Positions 8,645 to 17,442 of a DNA stretch of 64,000 nucleotides are shown piece by piece. Each line of letters opens with the position of its first letter. Within the stretch, counting starts at the first letter, position 1. A model generated the notes under the pieces. The model was not told where the DNA came from. It did not search any database and saw nothing but the letters and a program-made list of their open reading frames with translations. The stretch is taken from assembly GCA_049318625.1 (NCBI GenBank), contig JBMOGA010000008.1, positions 1 through 64,000 on the forward strand, read 5' to 3'. This DNA comes from JBMOGA01 sp049318625. GTDB lineage: Bacteria; Pseudomonadota; Alphaproteobacteria; Rhizobiales; Hyphomicrobiaceae. A program made the position numbers and the translations under genes.

Positions 8645-9454
8645 ATGATGCCAGCGGCCGCCACGTTGCGCGTGCCCACCGCGGACGGCGCCGAGCTGGA
8701 CGTGCATGTGACCGGCTCGGGTCATGCGGTGCTGCTCGTCAGCGGCCTCGGCGGCACGGCCGGGTTCTGGCGGCCGGTAGCAGCTGGGCTCGCCGGTTGG
8801 CGGGTCATCACGCTCGATCAGCGCGGCATCGGCGCCAGCACGCGCGGCGCGGCGCCCTGCACCATTGCTACGTTGGCGGACGACTGCCTCGCCGTGCTCG
8901 ACCGGCTGGACGTTGCGCGCTGCGTCGTCGTCGGGCATTCGACGGGTGGGTGCATCGCGATGACACTCGCGGCGCGCGCGCCGGAGCGGGTCGCGGGCCT
9001 CGGCCTCAGCGGTACGTGGCTGCGGCCCAACCGGTACATGGAGGCGCTGTTCGGCGCGCGGGCCGCCATTCTGGACAGCGCACCGGAGGCCTACGCGACG
9101 CTCGGGGCCATGCTCAGCCATCCCGCACCCTGGCTCGAGGCGCATTGGGAGGTCTACGAGGCCACGATGCGGCAGGCGCCGCGGTCGGCGGCGGCACGCA
9201 CCATCGTTGGCGAGCGCATCGAGGCGCTGCGCGGCTTCGACGGCAGCGATCTGATCGCGCGACTTTCGGCGCCGGCCTTGATCCTCGGCGCCCATGACGA
9301 CCTCGTGGTGCCGTTCTTTCTGCAGCAGGAGTTGCACCATCAATTGCCCGCTGCCGGCTTCGCGGCATTCGAGACCGGCGGTCATTTCTTTCCGCTGACG
9401 CAGACGGCCCCCTTCTGCGATCGGCTGCGGTCTTGGATCGGGGGGCTCGCATGA
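8645..9454 (+). CDS. alpha/beta-fold hydrolase (enol-lactonase/esterase-like)
   Basis: A 269-residue alpha/beta hydrolase with a full triad: nucleophile Ser at about residue 99 in the elbow GHSTGG, acid in ILGAHDDLVVP and His in GGHFFP. The early SGLGG motif builds the oxyanion hole and LDQRGIGAS is the usual strand-turn. The size and motifs resemble 3-oxoadipate enol-lactonases and C-C bond hydrolases, so it may open a lactone or ester in the pathway. Two adjacent ATG codons (8645, 8648) are possible starts. Its stop overlaps the start of the aspartate-dehydrogenase-like gene by 4 bases (ATGA). Confidence 0.87.
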   Translation: MMPAAATLRVPTADGAELDVHVTGSGHAVLLVSGLGGTAGFWRPVAAGLAGWRVITLDQRGIGASTRGAAPCTIATLADDCLAVLDRLDVARCVVVGHSTGGCIAMTLAARAPERVAGLGLSGTWLRPNRYMEALFGARAAILDSAPEAYATLGAMLSHPAPWLEAHWEVYEATMRQAPRSAAARTIVGERIEALRGFDGSDLIARLSAPALILGAHDDLVVPFFLQQELHHQLPAAGFAAFETGGHFFPLTQTAPFCDRLRSWIGGLA

Positions 9455-10245
9455 CAGCGCGGCGTATCGGGTTGATCGGCTGGGGCGCGATCGCGACCGA
9501 TGTCGCGGACGGCCTGGTTGCTCGGGGCTATGCCGTCACGGTGTTGTGCCGATCGGGCACGGGCGACAGGGCGATGCCGGCGGGCGCCGCGCAGGTCGCG
9601 GATCTGCCGGCACTGCTGGCCGCGACGCCGGATCTCGTCGTCGAAACCGCCAGTCAGGATGCGGTACGCCACCTCGTGCCGCTGTGCCTCGATGCCGGGC
9701 ATGCGGTGCTGATCTCGTCGGTCGGCGCCCTGACCGATGCCGGGCTGCTGGCGATGTTGAAGGAGACGGCAGAGCGGCGCGGCACGCATGTAGTGCTGCC
9801 GGCCGGGGCGATCGGAGGGCTGGACTACGTACGGGCGGCCCGGCACGCGGACGATGCGGTGATCGTGTACGAATCCCGCAAGCCGGTCGACGCTTGGCGG
9901 GACGAGTTGCGCGCGCTCGGCGTCGATCCGGCGAGCCTCGACGCGCCGCTGACCCTCTACGAGGGCGACGCACGTGGCGCGGCCAGTCGTTATCCCGCGA
10001 ACCTCAACGTCGCTGCGACCCTGGCGCTGGCCGGGCGTGGGTTCGAGGGAACGCAGGTTCGCGTCGTCGTCGATCCCGCGGTCGATCGGAACACCCATAC
10101 CATCACCGTCGAGAGCGAACTCGGCACGATGGCGATCAGCCTCGCCAACAGGCCAGCCCTCACAAATCCGAAATCGTCGATGGTCGTCAGCCGTAGTATT
10201 CTGGCCGCCACCGAGCAGTATTTCTCGAGCGTCAAGATGCTCTGA
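9451..10245 (+). CDS. L-aspartate dehydrogenase-like protein (NadX/DUF108 family)
   Basis: A 264-residue NAD(P)-dependent dehydrogenase. It shows the Rossmann start IGLIGWGAIATDVADGL, the family motif LPAGAIGGLDYVRAAR, and the C-terminal signature blocks ANLNVAATLALAG, VVDPAVDRNTHTI and NPKSSMVVSRSIL. The His in RNTHTI is the expected catalytic residue. The family converts L-aspartate to iminoaspartate/oxaloacetate with NAD(P), usually for NAD synthesis, but no nadA or nadC is nearby. Here it is translationally coupled (ATGA) to a hydrolase and followed by SDRs, so it more probably handles an amino- or imino-acid intermediate of the local pathway (inference). Confidence 0.82.
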   Translation: MTARRIGLIGWGAIATDVADGLVARGYAVTVLCRSGTGDRAMPAGAAQVADLPALLAATPDLVVETASQDAVRHLVPLCLDAGHAVLISSVGALTDAGLLAMLKETAERRGTHVVLPAGAIGGLDYVRAARHADDAVIVYESRKPVDAWRDELRALGVDPASLDAPLTLYEGDARGAASRYPANLNVAATLALAGRGFEGTQVRVVVDPAVDRNTHTITVESELGTMAISLANRPALTNPKSSMVVSRSILAATEQYFSSVKML

Positions 10246-10298
10246 GAGGACGGCGGCGCGAAACCAACTCGCAAGCAATCAGAGAAAAGGGGGAGGAC

Positions 10299-11060
10299 AT
10301 GAGGCTGAAGGGGAAGGTGGCGGTCGTCACGGGTGGCGGGTCGGGGATCGGCCATCAGACGGCGAAGCTGTTCGCGGAGGAAGGCGCGTTCGTCGTCGTC
10401 GCCGACCGCAACGCGGAGGCCGCCGAGCGGGTGGCCGCTGAAATCCGCCAGGCCGGCGGCAAGGCGGAGGCCCGCACGCTCGACGTGACCCGCGCGAGCG
10501 AGGTCGAGACCGTGCTCAACGACACGGCGAAAAAGCACGGCAAGCTCGACATCCTGATCAACAACGCCGGCTATGGCATTGCCGGCACCGTCGTCAACAC
10601 GACGGAGGAGGACTGGGACGCGCTGATGGCCGTGAACGTGAAGGGCGTCTACCTCGGCTGCAAGTACGCCATTCCGATCATGGAGCGGCAGGGCGGCGGA
10701 GCGATCGTCAACACCGCGTCGACGGTCTCGCGGGTCGGCATCGTCAACCGCGCCGCCTATGTCGCCTCGAAGGGGGCCGTCGGCGCGTTGACGCGCGCCA
10801 TGGCGCTCGATCACGTCGGCGCGAACATCCGCATCAACGCGGTCGGTCCGGGTACGATCGAATCGCCCTATTTCGACGAGATCTTCCGCAAGTCGAACGA
10901 TCCGGCGGCGCTCAGGACCCAACTCGAAGCCCGCCAGCCGATGAACCGGCTCGGCAAGCCGATCGAGATCGCGCGGGCCATGCTCTACCTCGCCAGCGAC
11001 GAATCCTCGTTCTGCACCGGCACGACACTGTTCGTGGACGGCGGTTGGACGGCACGTTGA
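10299..11060 (+). CDS. SDR family oxidoreductase
   Basis: A 253-residue classical SDR: GGGSGIG cofactor motif, NNAG, catalytic Ser in NTAS and YVASK, and the ending TTLFVDGGWT. It is probably a cytoplasmic NAD(P)-linked alcohol dehydrogenase/ketoreductase. The start follows a strong GGGGGAGGAC ribosome site. It is the first of two consecutive SDR genes separated by 27 bases; the pair could act on successive hydroxyl groups or on stereoisomers of one intermediate. Confidence 0.92.
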   Translation: MRLKGKVAVVTGGGSGIGHQTAKLFAEEGAFVVVADRNAEAAERVAAEIRQAGGKAEARTLDVTRASEVETVLNDTAKKHGKLDILINNAGYGIAGTVVNTTEEDWDALMAVNVKGVYLGCKYAIPIMERQGGGAIVNTASTVSRVGIVNRAAYVASKGAVGALTRAMALDHVGANIRINAVGPGTIESPYFDEIFRKSNDPAALRTQLEARQPMNRLGKPIEIARAMLYLASDESSFCTGTTLFVDGGWTAR

Positions 11061-11087
11061 GGCCCCGACACGGGGATGGAGGCAGCC

Positions 11088-11858
11088 ATGTATAATCTGA
11101 CGGGTAAGACAGCGATCGTGACCGGGGGCGCCATTGGCATCGGCCGGGCGATCGTGACCCGGTTGATCGCCGAAGGCTGCGACGTCGGCATTCTCGACAT
11201 CGATGCGGCGGCGGCGGCGCGGACGGCGGAGGAGCTGGCGCGCCCCGGCCGGACGATCGCGGTCGCGGGTGGCGACGTGTCGTCGACGGCGTCGGTCGAG
11301 GCCGGCGTGGCCAAACTCACGCGTGAACTCGGTCACGTCGACATCCTCGTCAACAACGCCGGCGTCTGCCCGATCGGCAAGCTGCTCGAGATGTCGGAGG
11401 CCGACTGGCACAAGGTGTTCGGCGTCAACGTCGACGGGCTGTTCAATGTCAGCCGTGCCGTCGTGCCCGGCATGATCGGGCGGCGCAGCGGCGCCGTGGT
11501 CAACATCGCCTCCTGGATGGGCAAGTCGGGCGTTACGCCCTATGGTGCCTACTGCGCATCCAAGTTCGCCATCGTCGCGCTCACGCAGGCGCTCGCGACC
11601 GAGGTCGGCGCGCACGGCGTGCGGGTCAACGCGGTTGCGCCGGGGCTGATCGTGGAAACCCGCATGCGCGAGGAATCCGAGGTCGATCGAGCCCGCCAGG
11701 GTCTTCCGCTGGCGGCCGAACGCGCCAAATCGATCCCGCTGCGCCGCGCCGGATTGCCCGACGACATCGCCAAGGCGGTGGCGTTCCTTGCCTCGTCGGA
11801 GGCCGACTACATCACGGGCGAGACGGTCAGCGTCACCGGCGGCTCGTGGAACGACTGA
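11088..11858 (+). CDS. SDR family oxidoreductase
   Basis: A 256-residue classical SDR with GGAIGIG, NNAG, the catalytic Ser (NIAS) and YCASK, ending SVTGGSWND. The ATG at 11088 is preferred over the one 12 bases upstream because GGAGG lies 5 bases before it. It resembles 3-oxoacyl-ACP reductase-like dehydrogenases but is likely catabolic from its position between another SDR and a DHDPS-like lyase gene. The substrate is unknown. Confidence 0.92.
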   Translation: MYNLTGKTAIVTGGAIGIGRAIVTRLIAEGCDVGILDIDAAAAARTAEELARPGRTIAVAGGDVSSTASVEAGVAKLTRELGHVDILVNNAGVCPIGKLLEMSEADWHKVFGVNVDGLFNVSRAVVPGMIGRRSGAVVNIASWMGKSGVTPYGAYCASKFAIVALTQALATEVGAHGVRVNAVAPGLIVETRMREESEVDRARQGLPLAAERAKSIPLRRAGLPDDIAKAVAFLASSEADYITGETVSVTGGSWND

Positions 11859-11889
11859 TCCCGATCTGCATTCTGACAGGAGTTCACAC

Positions 11890-12852
11890 ATGCCGCGGTT
11901 CAAGGACGTCAAGCTGGAAGGTGTCATTCCCGCCACCCTGCTGGCCTTCAACGAGGACATGAGCATCGACGAGCGCGCGACGCGCAAGCACCTCGCCGAT
12001 TGCGCGCTGGTGCCGGGCGTGTCGATGGTGACCGTCAACGGCCATGCCTCGGAAGTGCACGCCTGCTCGTTCGAGGAGCAGAAGCGCATTCTCGCCCTGT
12101 CGCTCGCCGAGGTCGGTGACAAGGTTCCGCTGGTCAACGGGGTGTTCGCCGATGGCAGCCTGGAGGCCGCAAAGGTTGCCGCCATGGCCGCCAAGGAAGG
12201 CGCGTCGGCGCTGCTGGTGTTTCCGCCGCAGAGCATGGCGTGGGGCGGTCAGTTGCGGCCGGAAATGGCGCTCGAACATTTCCGTCGCATCGCCGATGCG
12301 ACCGATCTGCCGATGATCTGCTTCCAGTACCCGATGTCGATCGGGCTCGGCTATCCCTTCGAGACACTGCTCAAGTTGTTCGAGGCGGTCCCGACGATCC
12401 GCGCCATCAAGGACTGGTGCGCCGATCCGCTGCTGCACGAGCGCCACATCCGCACGTTCCAGTCGTTGCCGCGGCCGGTCAATGTCCTGACCACCCACAG
12501 CGGCTGGCTGATGGCCTCGCTCTCGATGGGGGCCAACGGTCTGCTGTCGGGCGCCGGCAGCGTCATCGCCGACCTGCAGGTCGCGCTGTTCCGTGCCATG
12601 AAGGCGGGCGACCTCAAGAAGGCGCAGGCGCTCAACGATCGCATGTATCCGCTGCAGCAGGCGTTCTACGCGCCGCCGTTCCTCGACATGCACAACCGCA
12701 TGAAAGAGGCGCTGGTGCTGCTCGGGCGGCTCGACCGCGCCGTGGTGCGGCCGCCGCTGATGAAGCTGCCCGATGCTGAGATCGAGCGGCTCAAGGCGGC
12801 GATCGCCCAATCGGGCATCACGCGCGAGGGGGCGTTCGCGCTCGCCGCCTGA
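11890..12852 (+). CDS. dihydrodipicolinate synthase/N-acetylneuraminate lyase family protein
   Basis: A 320-residue class I aldolase-fold protein. The Schiff-base Lys is at about residue 174 (IRAIKDWC) and the conserved Tyr at about 147 (CFQYPMSIG); VNGVFADGSLEAAK and ALLVFPPQ fit the barrel. The family cleaves or forms C-C bonds of pyruvate-related 2-oxo acids. Since the flanking genes are SDRs and a flavoprotein rather than lysine-synthesis genes, a catabolic aldolase, dehydratase or decarboxylase role is likelier than DapA. An AGGAG site precedes the ATG. A second, clearly different family member is at 15266-16207 on the other strand. Confidence 0.87.
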   Translation: MPRFKDVKLEGVIPATLLAFNEDMSIDERATRKHLADCALVPGVSMVTVNGHASEVHACSFEEQKRILALSLAEVGDKVPLVNGVFADGSLEAAKVAAMAAKEGASALLVFPPQSMAWGGQLRPEMALEHFRRIADATDLPMICFQYPMSIGLGYPFETLLKLFEAVPTIRAIKDWCADPLLHERHIRTFQSLPRPVNVLTTHSGWLMASLSMGANGLLSGAGSVIADLQVALFRAMKAGDLKKAQALNDRMYPLQQAFYAPPFLDMHNRMKEALVLLGRLDRAVVRPPLMKLPDAEIERLKAAIAQSGITREGAFALAA

Positions 12853-12880
12853 TCGGCCGTTGACGGACGGGAGGTGCGGC

Positions 12881-14593
12881 GTGGGGCTGCTCGAGCCGGC
12901 ACAGTTGGGACCGCTTGCCTTGCGCAACCGGGTCATCATGGCGCCCATGACGACGCGGCAGGCGGATGCCGACGGCTCGGTGACCGCCGCCTCGCTGGCC
13001 TACTACCGGGCCCGCGCCCTCGGCGGCGTGAGTCTGATCACCGTCGAAATGGCGGCGCCGGAGCGGGTCGGCAAGCACCGGCTGAACGAACTCGGACTGT
13101 ACGACGACCGGTTTCTGCCGGGTCTCTGCGAACTCGCGCGTACGATCCACGACGCGGGCGCCAAAGCGTCGATCCAGATCGGGCACGGCGGCGGGCACAC
13201 GCGTCTCGACATCTGCGGCGAGACCCCGATCGCGCCGTCGGCGCTGCCGCACGTGGTGCAGGAGGGGCATACCGAGACGATCGTGCCGCAGGAGATGTCG
13301 TTCGCGCGCATCGCCGAGACGCGCCGCGCGTTCGCGGCGGCGGCGGTGCGGGCGAAGCGCGCCGGGTTCGATGCCGTCGAGGTCCACGCGGCGCACGGCT
13401 ATCTGATCTCGCAGTTCATGACACCGCTCGAGAACCGGCGCGGCGACAGCTATGGCGGGTCGCTCGAGAACCGGGCGCGGTTCGGGCTCGAGATTCTCGA
13501 GGACATCAAGAGCGCGGTGCCGGATCTCGCCGTCGTATTCCGCATGAACGGCGACGATTTCTTCGACGGCGGGATCGGGCTCGACGAAGCGGTCACGATT
13601 GCCGGCTGGGCGGCCCGGCGCGGCGCGGATGCGATCCACATGACCGGCGGGCATTATCGCTCGCAGCCCACCGCAGCCATCATGATCCCGCCGATGGCGA
13701 CGGAGCCGGCACCGTTCGTGCGCTTCGCCCGCGCCGTGAAGGCGGTGGTCGACGTGCCCGTGATCGCCGTGGGGCGGCTCGGGGATCCAGCCGACGCGCT
13801 GGCGGCCGTGGAGACCGGAGCGGCTGATTTCATCGCGCTCGGCCGGCCGCTGCTCGCCGATCCCGACTGGGTGCGCAAGGTTGCAGCTGGGGCCGAAGTG
13901 CGGCGCTGCCTCGCCTGCAACACCTGCGTGGACGGGATGCGGAGCGGGTCGAAGCTGCGCTGTCTGGTCAATCCGGTCACCGGGCGCGAGCGCGAGTTCG
14001 AGGGCCGGCCATTGTCGCGGACCGGGCAGCGGATCGCGGTGGTCGGCGCGGGGCCGGCCGGGCTCACCTATGCGTCGCTGATGGCGCCGGACAACGCCGT
14101 CACCGTGTTCGAACGGGCAGCCGCCGTCGGTGGTGGATTCCGCTGGGCCGGTCTGGCGCCCCGCTTCCAATCGGTCGAGGCTCGGCCCGACACCTTCGCC
14201 GCCTACCTCGGCGCGCTGCAGCGCGACTGCGTGGCCAAGGGCGTCACGTTCCGGCTCGCGACCGACCCGACCGGCACGCTGGGCCTGCTCGGGGCGTTCG
14301 ATCACGTGGTCGTGGCGACCGGGGCGGTTTATCGGGGATCGCTCCGCCCCCTGATCGAGGGTCTGCTGGCGAGCGGCCTCGCGCGCCGTTGGCCGTTCGC
14401 GGCGTGGGGCGCCTCCGATCGGTTCCGCGATCTCTTCTACCACCGCCTGCGCCGCGCGACCGGCGGCGAGGCCTTGGACGCTCTGGCGGGCCTGCCCTCG
14501 GTCGAGATCATCGGCGATGCAAAGGCGGCCGGGAAGAGCGAGGCGGCGATCCTCGCAGCCTTCCAGGCCGCATACGCAGGACATTCGGAATGA
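12881..14593 (+). CDS. old yellow enzyme-type NADH:flavin oxidoreductase with Fe-S site and shortened C-terminal domain
   Basis: A 570-residue protein of the 2,4-dienoyl-CoA reductase/trimethylamine dehydrogenase type. The N-terminal FMN barrel carries VHAAHGYLISQFMTP and the RRGDSYGGSLENR motif. Next come four Cys for a 4Fe-4S cluster (about 343, 346, 349, 361; CLACNTC...C). A dinucleotide-binding motif VVGAGPAG follows near residue 387. The C-terminal part is only about 190 residues and no second GxGxxG NAD(P) domain is seen, although HVVVATGA is present; relatives are about 640-680 residues. GTG is the chosen start, 7 bases after GGGAGG. It probably reduces a conjugated C=C bond. It overlaps the next gene by ATGA. 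Confidence 0.85.
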   Translation: MGLLEPAQLGPLALRNRVIMAPMTTRQADADGSVTAASLAYYRARALGGVSLITVEMAAPERVGKHRLNELGLYDDRFLPGLCELARTIHDAGAKASIQIGHGGGHTRLDICGETPIAPSALPHVVQEGHTETIVPQEMSFARIAETRRAFAAAAVRAKRAGFDAVEVHAAHGYLISQFMTPLENRRGDSYGGSLENRARFGLEILEDIKSAVPDLAVVFRMNGDDFFDGGIGLDEAVTIAGWAARRGADAIHMTGGHYRSQPTAAIMIPPMATEPAPFVRFARAVKAVVDVPVIAVGRLGDPADALAAVETGAADFIALGRPLLADPDWVRKVAAGAEVRRCLACNTCVDGMRSGSKLRCLVNPVTGREREFEGRPLSRTGQRIAVVGAGPAGLTYASLMAPDNAVTVFERAAAVGGGFRWAGLAPRFQSVEARPDTFAAYLGALQRDCVAKGVTFRLATDPTGTLGLLGAFDHVVVATGAVYRGSLRPLIEGLLASGLARRWPFAAWGASDRFRDLFYHRLRRATGGEALDALAGLPSVEIIGDAKAAGKSEAAILAAFQAAYAGHSE

Positions 14594-15306
14594 CCGGCGG
14601 CAGCGCAACCGGCGTTCCGCGGACCATGAGGGACGAGATCAAGGAGGTCGCGACCGAGCTGTTGATCCGGCACGGCTATCAGGGCTTCCGTTTCCGCGAA
14701 ATCGCGGACCGGCTCGGCACGACGCGGGCGAACATCCATTATTATTTCGGCAGCAAACAGAGGCTGGTCGACGAGGTCGTGTGCGACTACGTCGGCGCGA
14801 CCCTGCGGCTGTTCGAGGCCGCCTGGAACGACGACAGTCGATCGCTACGCGACAAGATCCACTGGATGATGGAGTTCAACCGCCAGCGCTACCTGCGCTA
14901 CAATCCGACCGGGGCGACCGGGCATCCGTGGAGCCTGATCGCGCGCAGCCGGCTCGACCGGGCACTGGTCGGTTCCGGGGCGCGGCAGACCACGCTGGAC
15001 TTCGGTGACGCGATCGAACGGCTGGTGCGGCGCGGCATCCTGCGGGCGATCGATCAGGGCGAACTGGTGCCGTCGACGCCGGTGGCCGACGTCGTCCTGC
15101 AGCTCGTCGCCATCGTCAACAGCGCCGATCCGATCACCCAGGACGCCGGTTCGTTCGCGCGGCTGGAGCAGCTCTATCTCGGCTTTTCGCGCCTGCTGCT
15201 GCACGCCTACGGGGCGCCGGCGACGCCGCGGCGGGGGCGCCGCGCCGTCGCGCCGTTGAAGCGGGCTACGCGGTTCGGGTCGCCCAGGCCCGATACCAGC
15301 TCTTGA
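14590..15306 (+). CDS. TetR/AcrR family transcriptional regulator
   Basis: A 238-residue regulator with a TetR DNA-binding domain (EIKEVATELLIRHGYQGFRF, then REIADRLGTTRANIHYYFGS). The rest is a helical ligand domain plus a basic tail. Its start overlaps the stop of the flavoprotein gene (ATGA), so it is the last gene of the long plus-strand set and would autoregulate that operon if it binds the inverted repeats upstream of 6761 (inference). Its final 41 bases overlap the 3' end of the convergent DHDPS-like gene, an unusual antisense overlap. It differs clearly from the TetR at 5317-6030. Confidence 0.9.
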   Translation: MTGGSATGVPRTMRDEIKEVATELLIRHGYQGFRFREIADRLGTTRANIHYYFGSKQRLVDEVVCDYVGATLRLFEAAWNDDSRSLRDKIHWMMEFNRQRYLRYNPTGATGHPWSLIARSRLDRALVGSGARQTTLDFGDAIERLVRRGILRAIDQGELVPSTPVADVVLQLVAIVNSADPITQDAGSFARLEQLYLGFSRLLLHAYGAPATPRRGRRAVAPLKRATRFGSPRPDTSS

Positions 15307-16207
15307 ACTGCTTGAGCTGGGTTTCGGCCAAGTGCCTCTGGCTCTGAGAAAGCGTGTCGGTGGGATTGAAGTTCAGCTCGTATTCCGGGCTACCCTCGAG
15401 CACCATCAGGAACTTGTAGTACAGCACGAGATCGGCGCCCTCGTCGAACGACGACAGCACGCCCAGCGCCTGTTCGAGTTCCAGCGCCTCGCGGCGGGCG
15501 CGCGGATCGCCCTTGGCGGCCTTTTCGCACAGGGCCACCAGGTGCAGGACTTCCTTCGGCAGCACGTTGCCGATGCCGGTGATGGCGCCGACGGCGCCGC
15601 AGTTCACGTAGCCGTGGAAGACCTGGGTATCGACGCCGACCATCAGCGTCAGCGACGGGTCCTGGCCGGTGATGTGCTCGGCCGCGTAGCGCAGCGCGGC
15701 CGCGCCACCGAACTCCTTGAAGCCGACCAGATGCGGATAACGCTTGCGCAGATCGAAGAAGAGGTCGGCCTTGGTCTCATAGCCATAGTACGGACTGTTG
15801 TAGATGACCGACGGGAGATCGACGGCGGCCTCGAGCACGCCCTCGAAGTGGGCGCGCTGCGCGGCGACCGAGGAGCCGCGCGAGAGCACGCGGGGGATGA
15901 CCATCAATCCGCGCGCGCCGGCCTTCTTGGCATGCGCGGCGAGCGCTGCGGCGCGCCTCGGGCTCTGCGCGCCGGTGCCGACGATGACCGGCACGCCGGC
16001 CGCCACCAGCGCCTCGACACCCGTCTGGCGCTGCTCGTCCGACAGCAGCGGCCAGTCACCCATCGAGCCGCAGTAGACGACGGCGGACATGCCGGCGGCG
16101 ATCAGTTCGCGGCCCTTGCGCGCCAGCGCGTCGAAGTCGGGCTCGCGACCTGGCGTGCAGGGCGTCATGAGTGCCGGAATGGTGCCCTGGAAAATGTTGG
16201 TGGCCAT
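15266..16207 (-). CDS. dihydrodipicolinate synthase family protein
   Basis: A 313-residue DHDPS/NAL-fold protein: conserved Tyr at about residue 136 (VIYNSPYYG), Schiff-base Lys at about 164 (LVGFKEFGG), and GTGAQSPRRAAALA in the barrel. The glycine-rich substrate loop usual in DapA (GTTGE) is replaced by YCGSMGDWP, so the substrate probably differs from aspartate semialdehyde. The start is the ATG preceded by AGGAG. The gene is divergent from the amidohydrolase at 16407 and converges on the TetR gene with a 41-base overlap. A role as aldolase/lyase in the surrounding catabolic island is inferred. Confidence 0.87.
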   Translation of the reverse strand: MATNIFQGTIPALMTPCTPGREPDFDALARKGRELIAAGMSAVVYCGSMGDWPLLSDEQRQTGVEALVAAGVPVIVGTGAQSPRRAAALAAHAKKAGARGLMVIPRVLSRGSSVAAQRAHFEGVLEAAVDLPSVIYNSPYYGYETKADLFFDLRKRYPHLVGFKEFGGAAALRYAAEHITGQDPSLTLMVGVDTQVFHGYVNCGAVGAITGIGNVLPKEVLHLVALCEKAAKGDPRARREALELEQALGVLSSFDEGADLVLYYKFLMVLEGSPEYELNFNPTDTLSQSQRHLAETQLKQFKSWYRAWATRTA

Positions 16208-16406
16208 GGGAGTCTCCTGCGGGGCGGCGTCCTGCGGTTGGCGTCCCGGTGGCGGGACCGGCACGGAGTGTATGCGCTTGCTTGCCGGCAGGCCAGCGGC
16301 CGGTGCATGTTGGGCTCCGATCGCTCTTGCGCGCAGAGGAATTGCGATACTCTCATTCGGTGTTGCGCCGCCGAGCGTCCACCCCGAGCCCCGCGAGTGA
16401 CCGCCG

Positions 16407-17324
16407 ATGTCCGAGCTCTACGATGACCTGCCGATCGTCGATGCCCACCACCACCTCTGGGATCTCGAGCGCGACCTGACCTATCCGTGGATGACCAATG
16501 CCGAGCACGCCTACATGGGCGACAATTCCTCGTTGCGGCGGACCTACCTTCCGGACGAGTACCGGCGCGACACCGCGCTGCACAACGTGATCGCCACCGT
16601 CCATATCGAAGCCGAGTGCGACCGCAGCCGGCAGGTCGACGAGACCCGGTGGCTGACCGGCATCGCGGCCGCACACGGCATGCCGAACGCCATCGTTGCG
16701 CACGTCTGGGTCGATACACCGGACAGCGAGGAGATCCTGATCCGGCAGAAGGCGTTCCCGCTGGTCCGCGGCATCCGCACCAAGCCGATCATCTCGAAGG
16801 GGCCGGGCGACAGCGTGCGCGGTGAGCCGCGCAGTCTGCAGGACCCGAAGTGGCGCAACGGCCTTTCCCTGCTCGAGAAGCACGATCTGTCTTGGGACCT
16901 CAGGGTGCCGTGGTGGCATTTGGAGGAAGCGGCGGAGGTGGTGCGTGAGCATCCGGGGCTGCGCATCGTGTTGAACCATACGGGCTATCCGCTCGACCGC
17001 TCGCCCGAGGCGCTCGCGGTGTGGCGGCGCGGTATGGCGGCGCTGGCGGCGTCGCCCAACGTGCATTGCAAGATCTCGGGCTTGACGGTGCTCGGCGCGC
17101 CGTGGACGCTCGCGGCCAACAAGCCGATCATCCGCGAGGCGATCTCGATCTTCGGGGTCGACCGCTGCATGTTCGCCTCGAATTTCCCGGTCGACGGCCT
17201 CAAGGGCTCCTGGGACTATCTCTATTCCTGCTTCAAGAAAGCGGTGGCGGATCTGCCGCTCGCGGATCGGCGCCGGCTGTTCGCCGACAACGCGCTCGCC
17301 TTCTACCGGATCACACGGCCCTGA
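16407..17324 (+). CDS. amidohydrolase family protein (COG3618, lactonase-like)
   Basis: A 305-residue TIM-barrel metal-dependent hydrolase. It begins with the metal motif VDAHHHLWD (His 14-16) and has the later blocks LRIVLNHTGYPLD, CKISGL and the ASNFPVDG segment that supplies the final Asp-like ligand region. The group includes L-fuconolactonase and 2-pyrone-4,6-dicarboxylate lactonase, so lactone hydrolysis is the best guess. A 199-base divergent gap separates it from the DHDPS-like gene; it contains no strong repeat. It probably belongs to the catabolic island. Confidence 0.85.
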   Translation: MSELYDDLPIVDAHHHLWDLERDLTYPWMTNAEHAYMGDNSSLRRTYLPDEYRRDTALHNVIATVHIEAECDRSRQVDETRWLTGIAAAHGMPNAIVAHVWVDTPDSEEILIRQKAFPLVRGIRTKPIISKGPGDSVRGEPRSLQDPKWRNGLSLLEKHDLSWDLRVPWWHLEEAAEVVREHPGLRIVLNHTGYPLDRSPEALAVWRRGMAALAASPNVHCKISGLTVLGAPWTLAANKPIIREAISIFGVDRCMFASNFPVDGLKGSWDYLYSCFKKAVADLPLADRRRLFADNALAFYRITRP

Positions 17325-17442
17325 GACCGCGCAGGGCCGTCCACTCGTCTGCGCCCGCAACGCGGCTGCCCCGATGGCGCATGGGTCGCCGGCGACGGCG
17401 GCTGCTACGGTGGGCGGCAGGTCAGACCGGAATAGCCACTCC

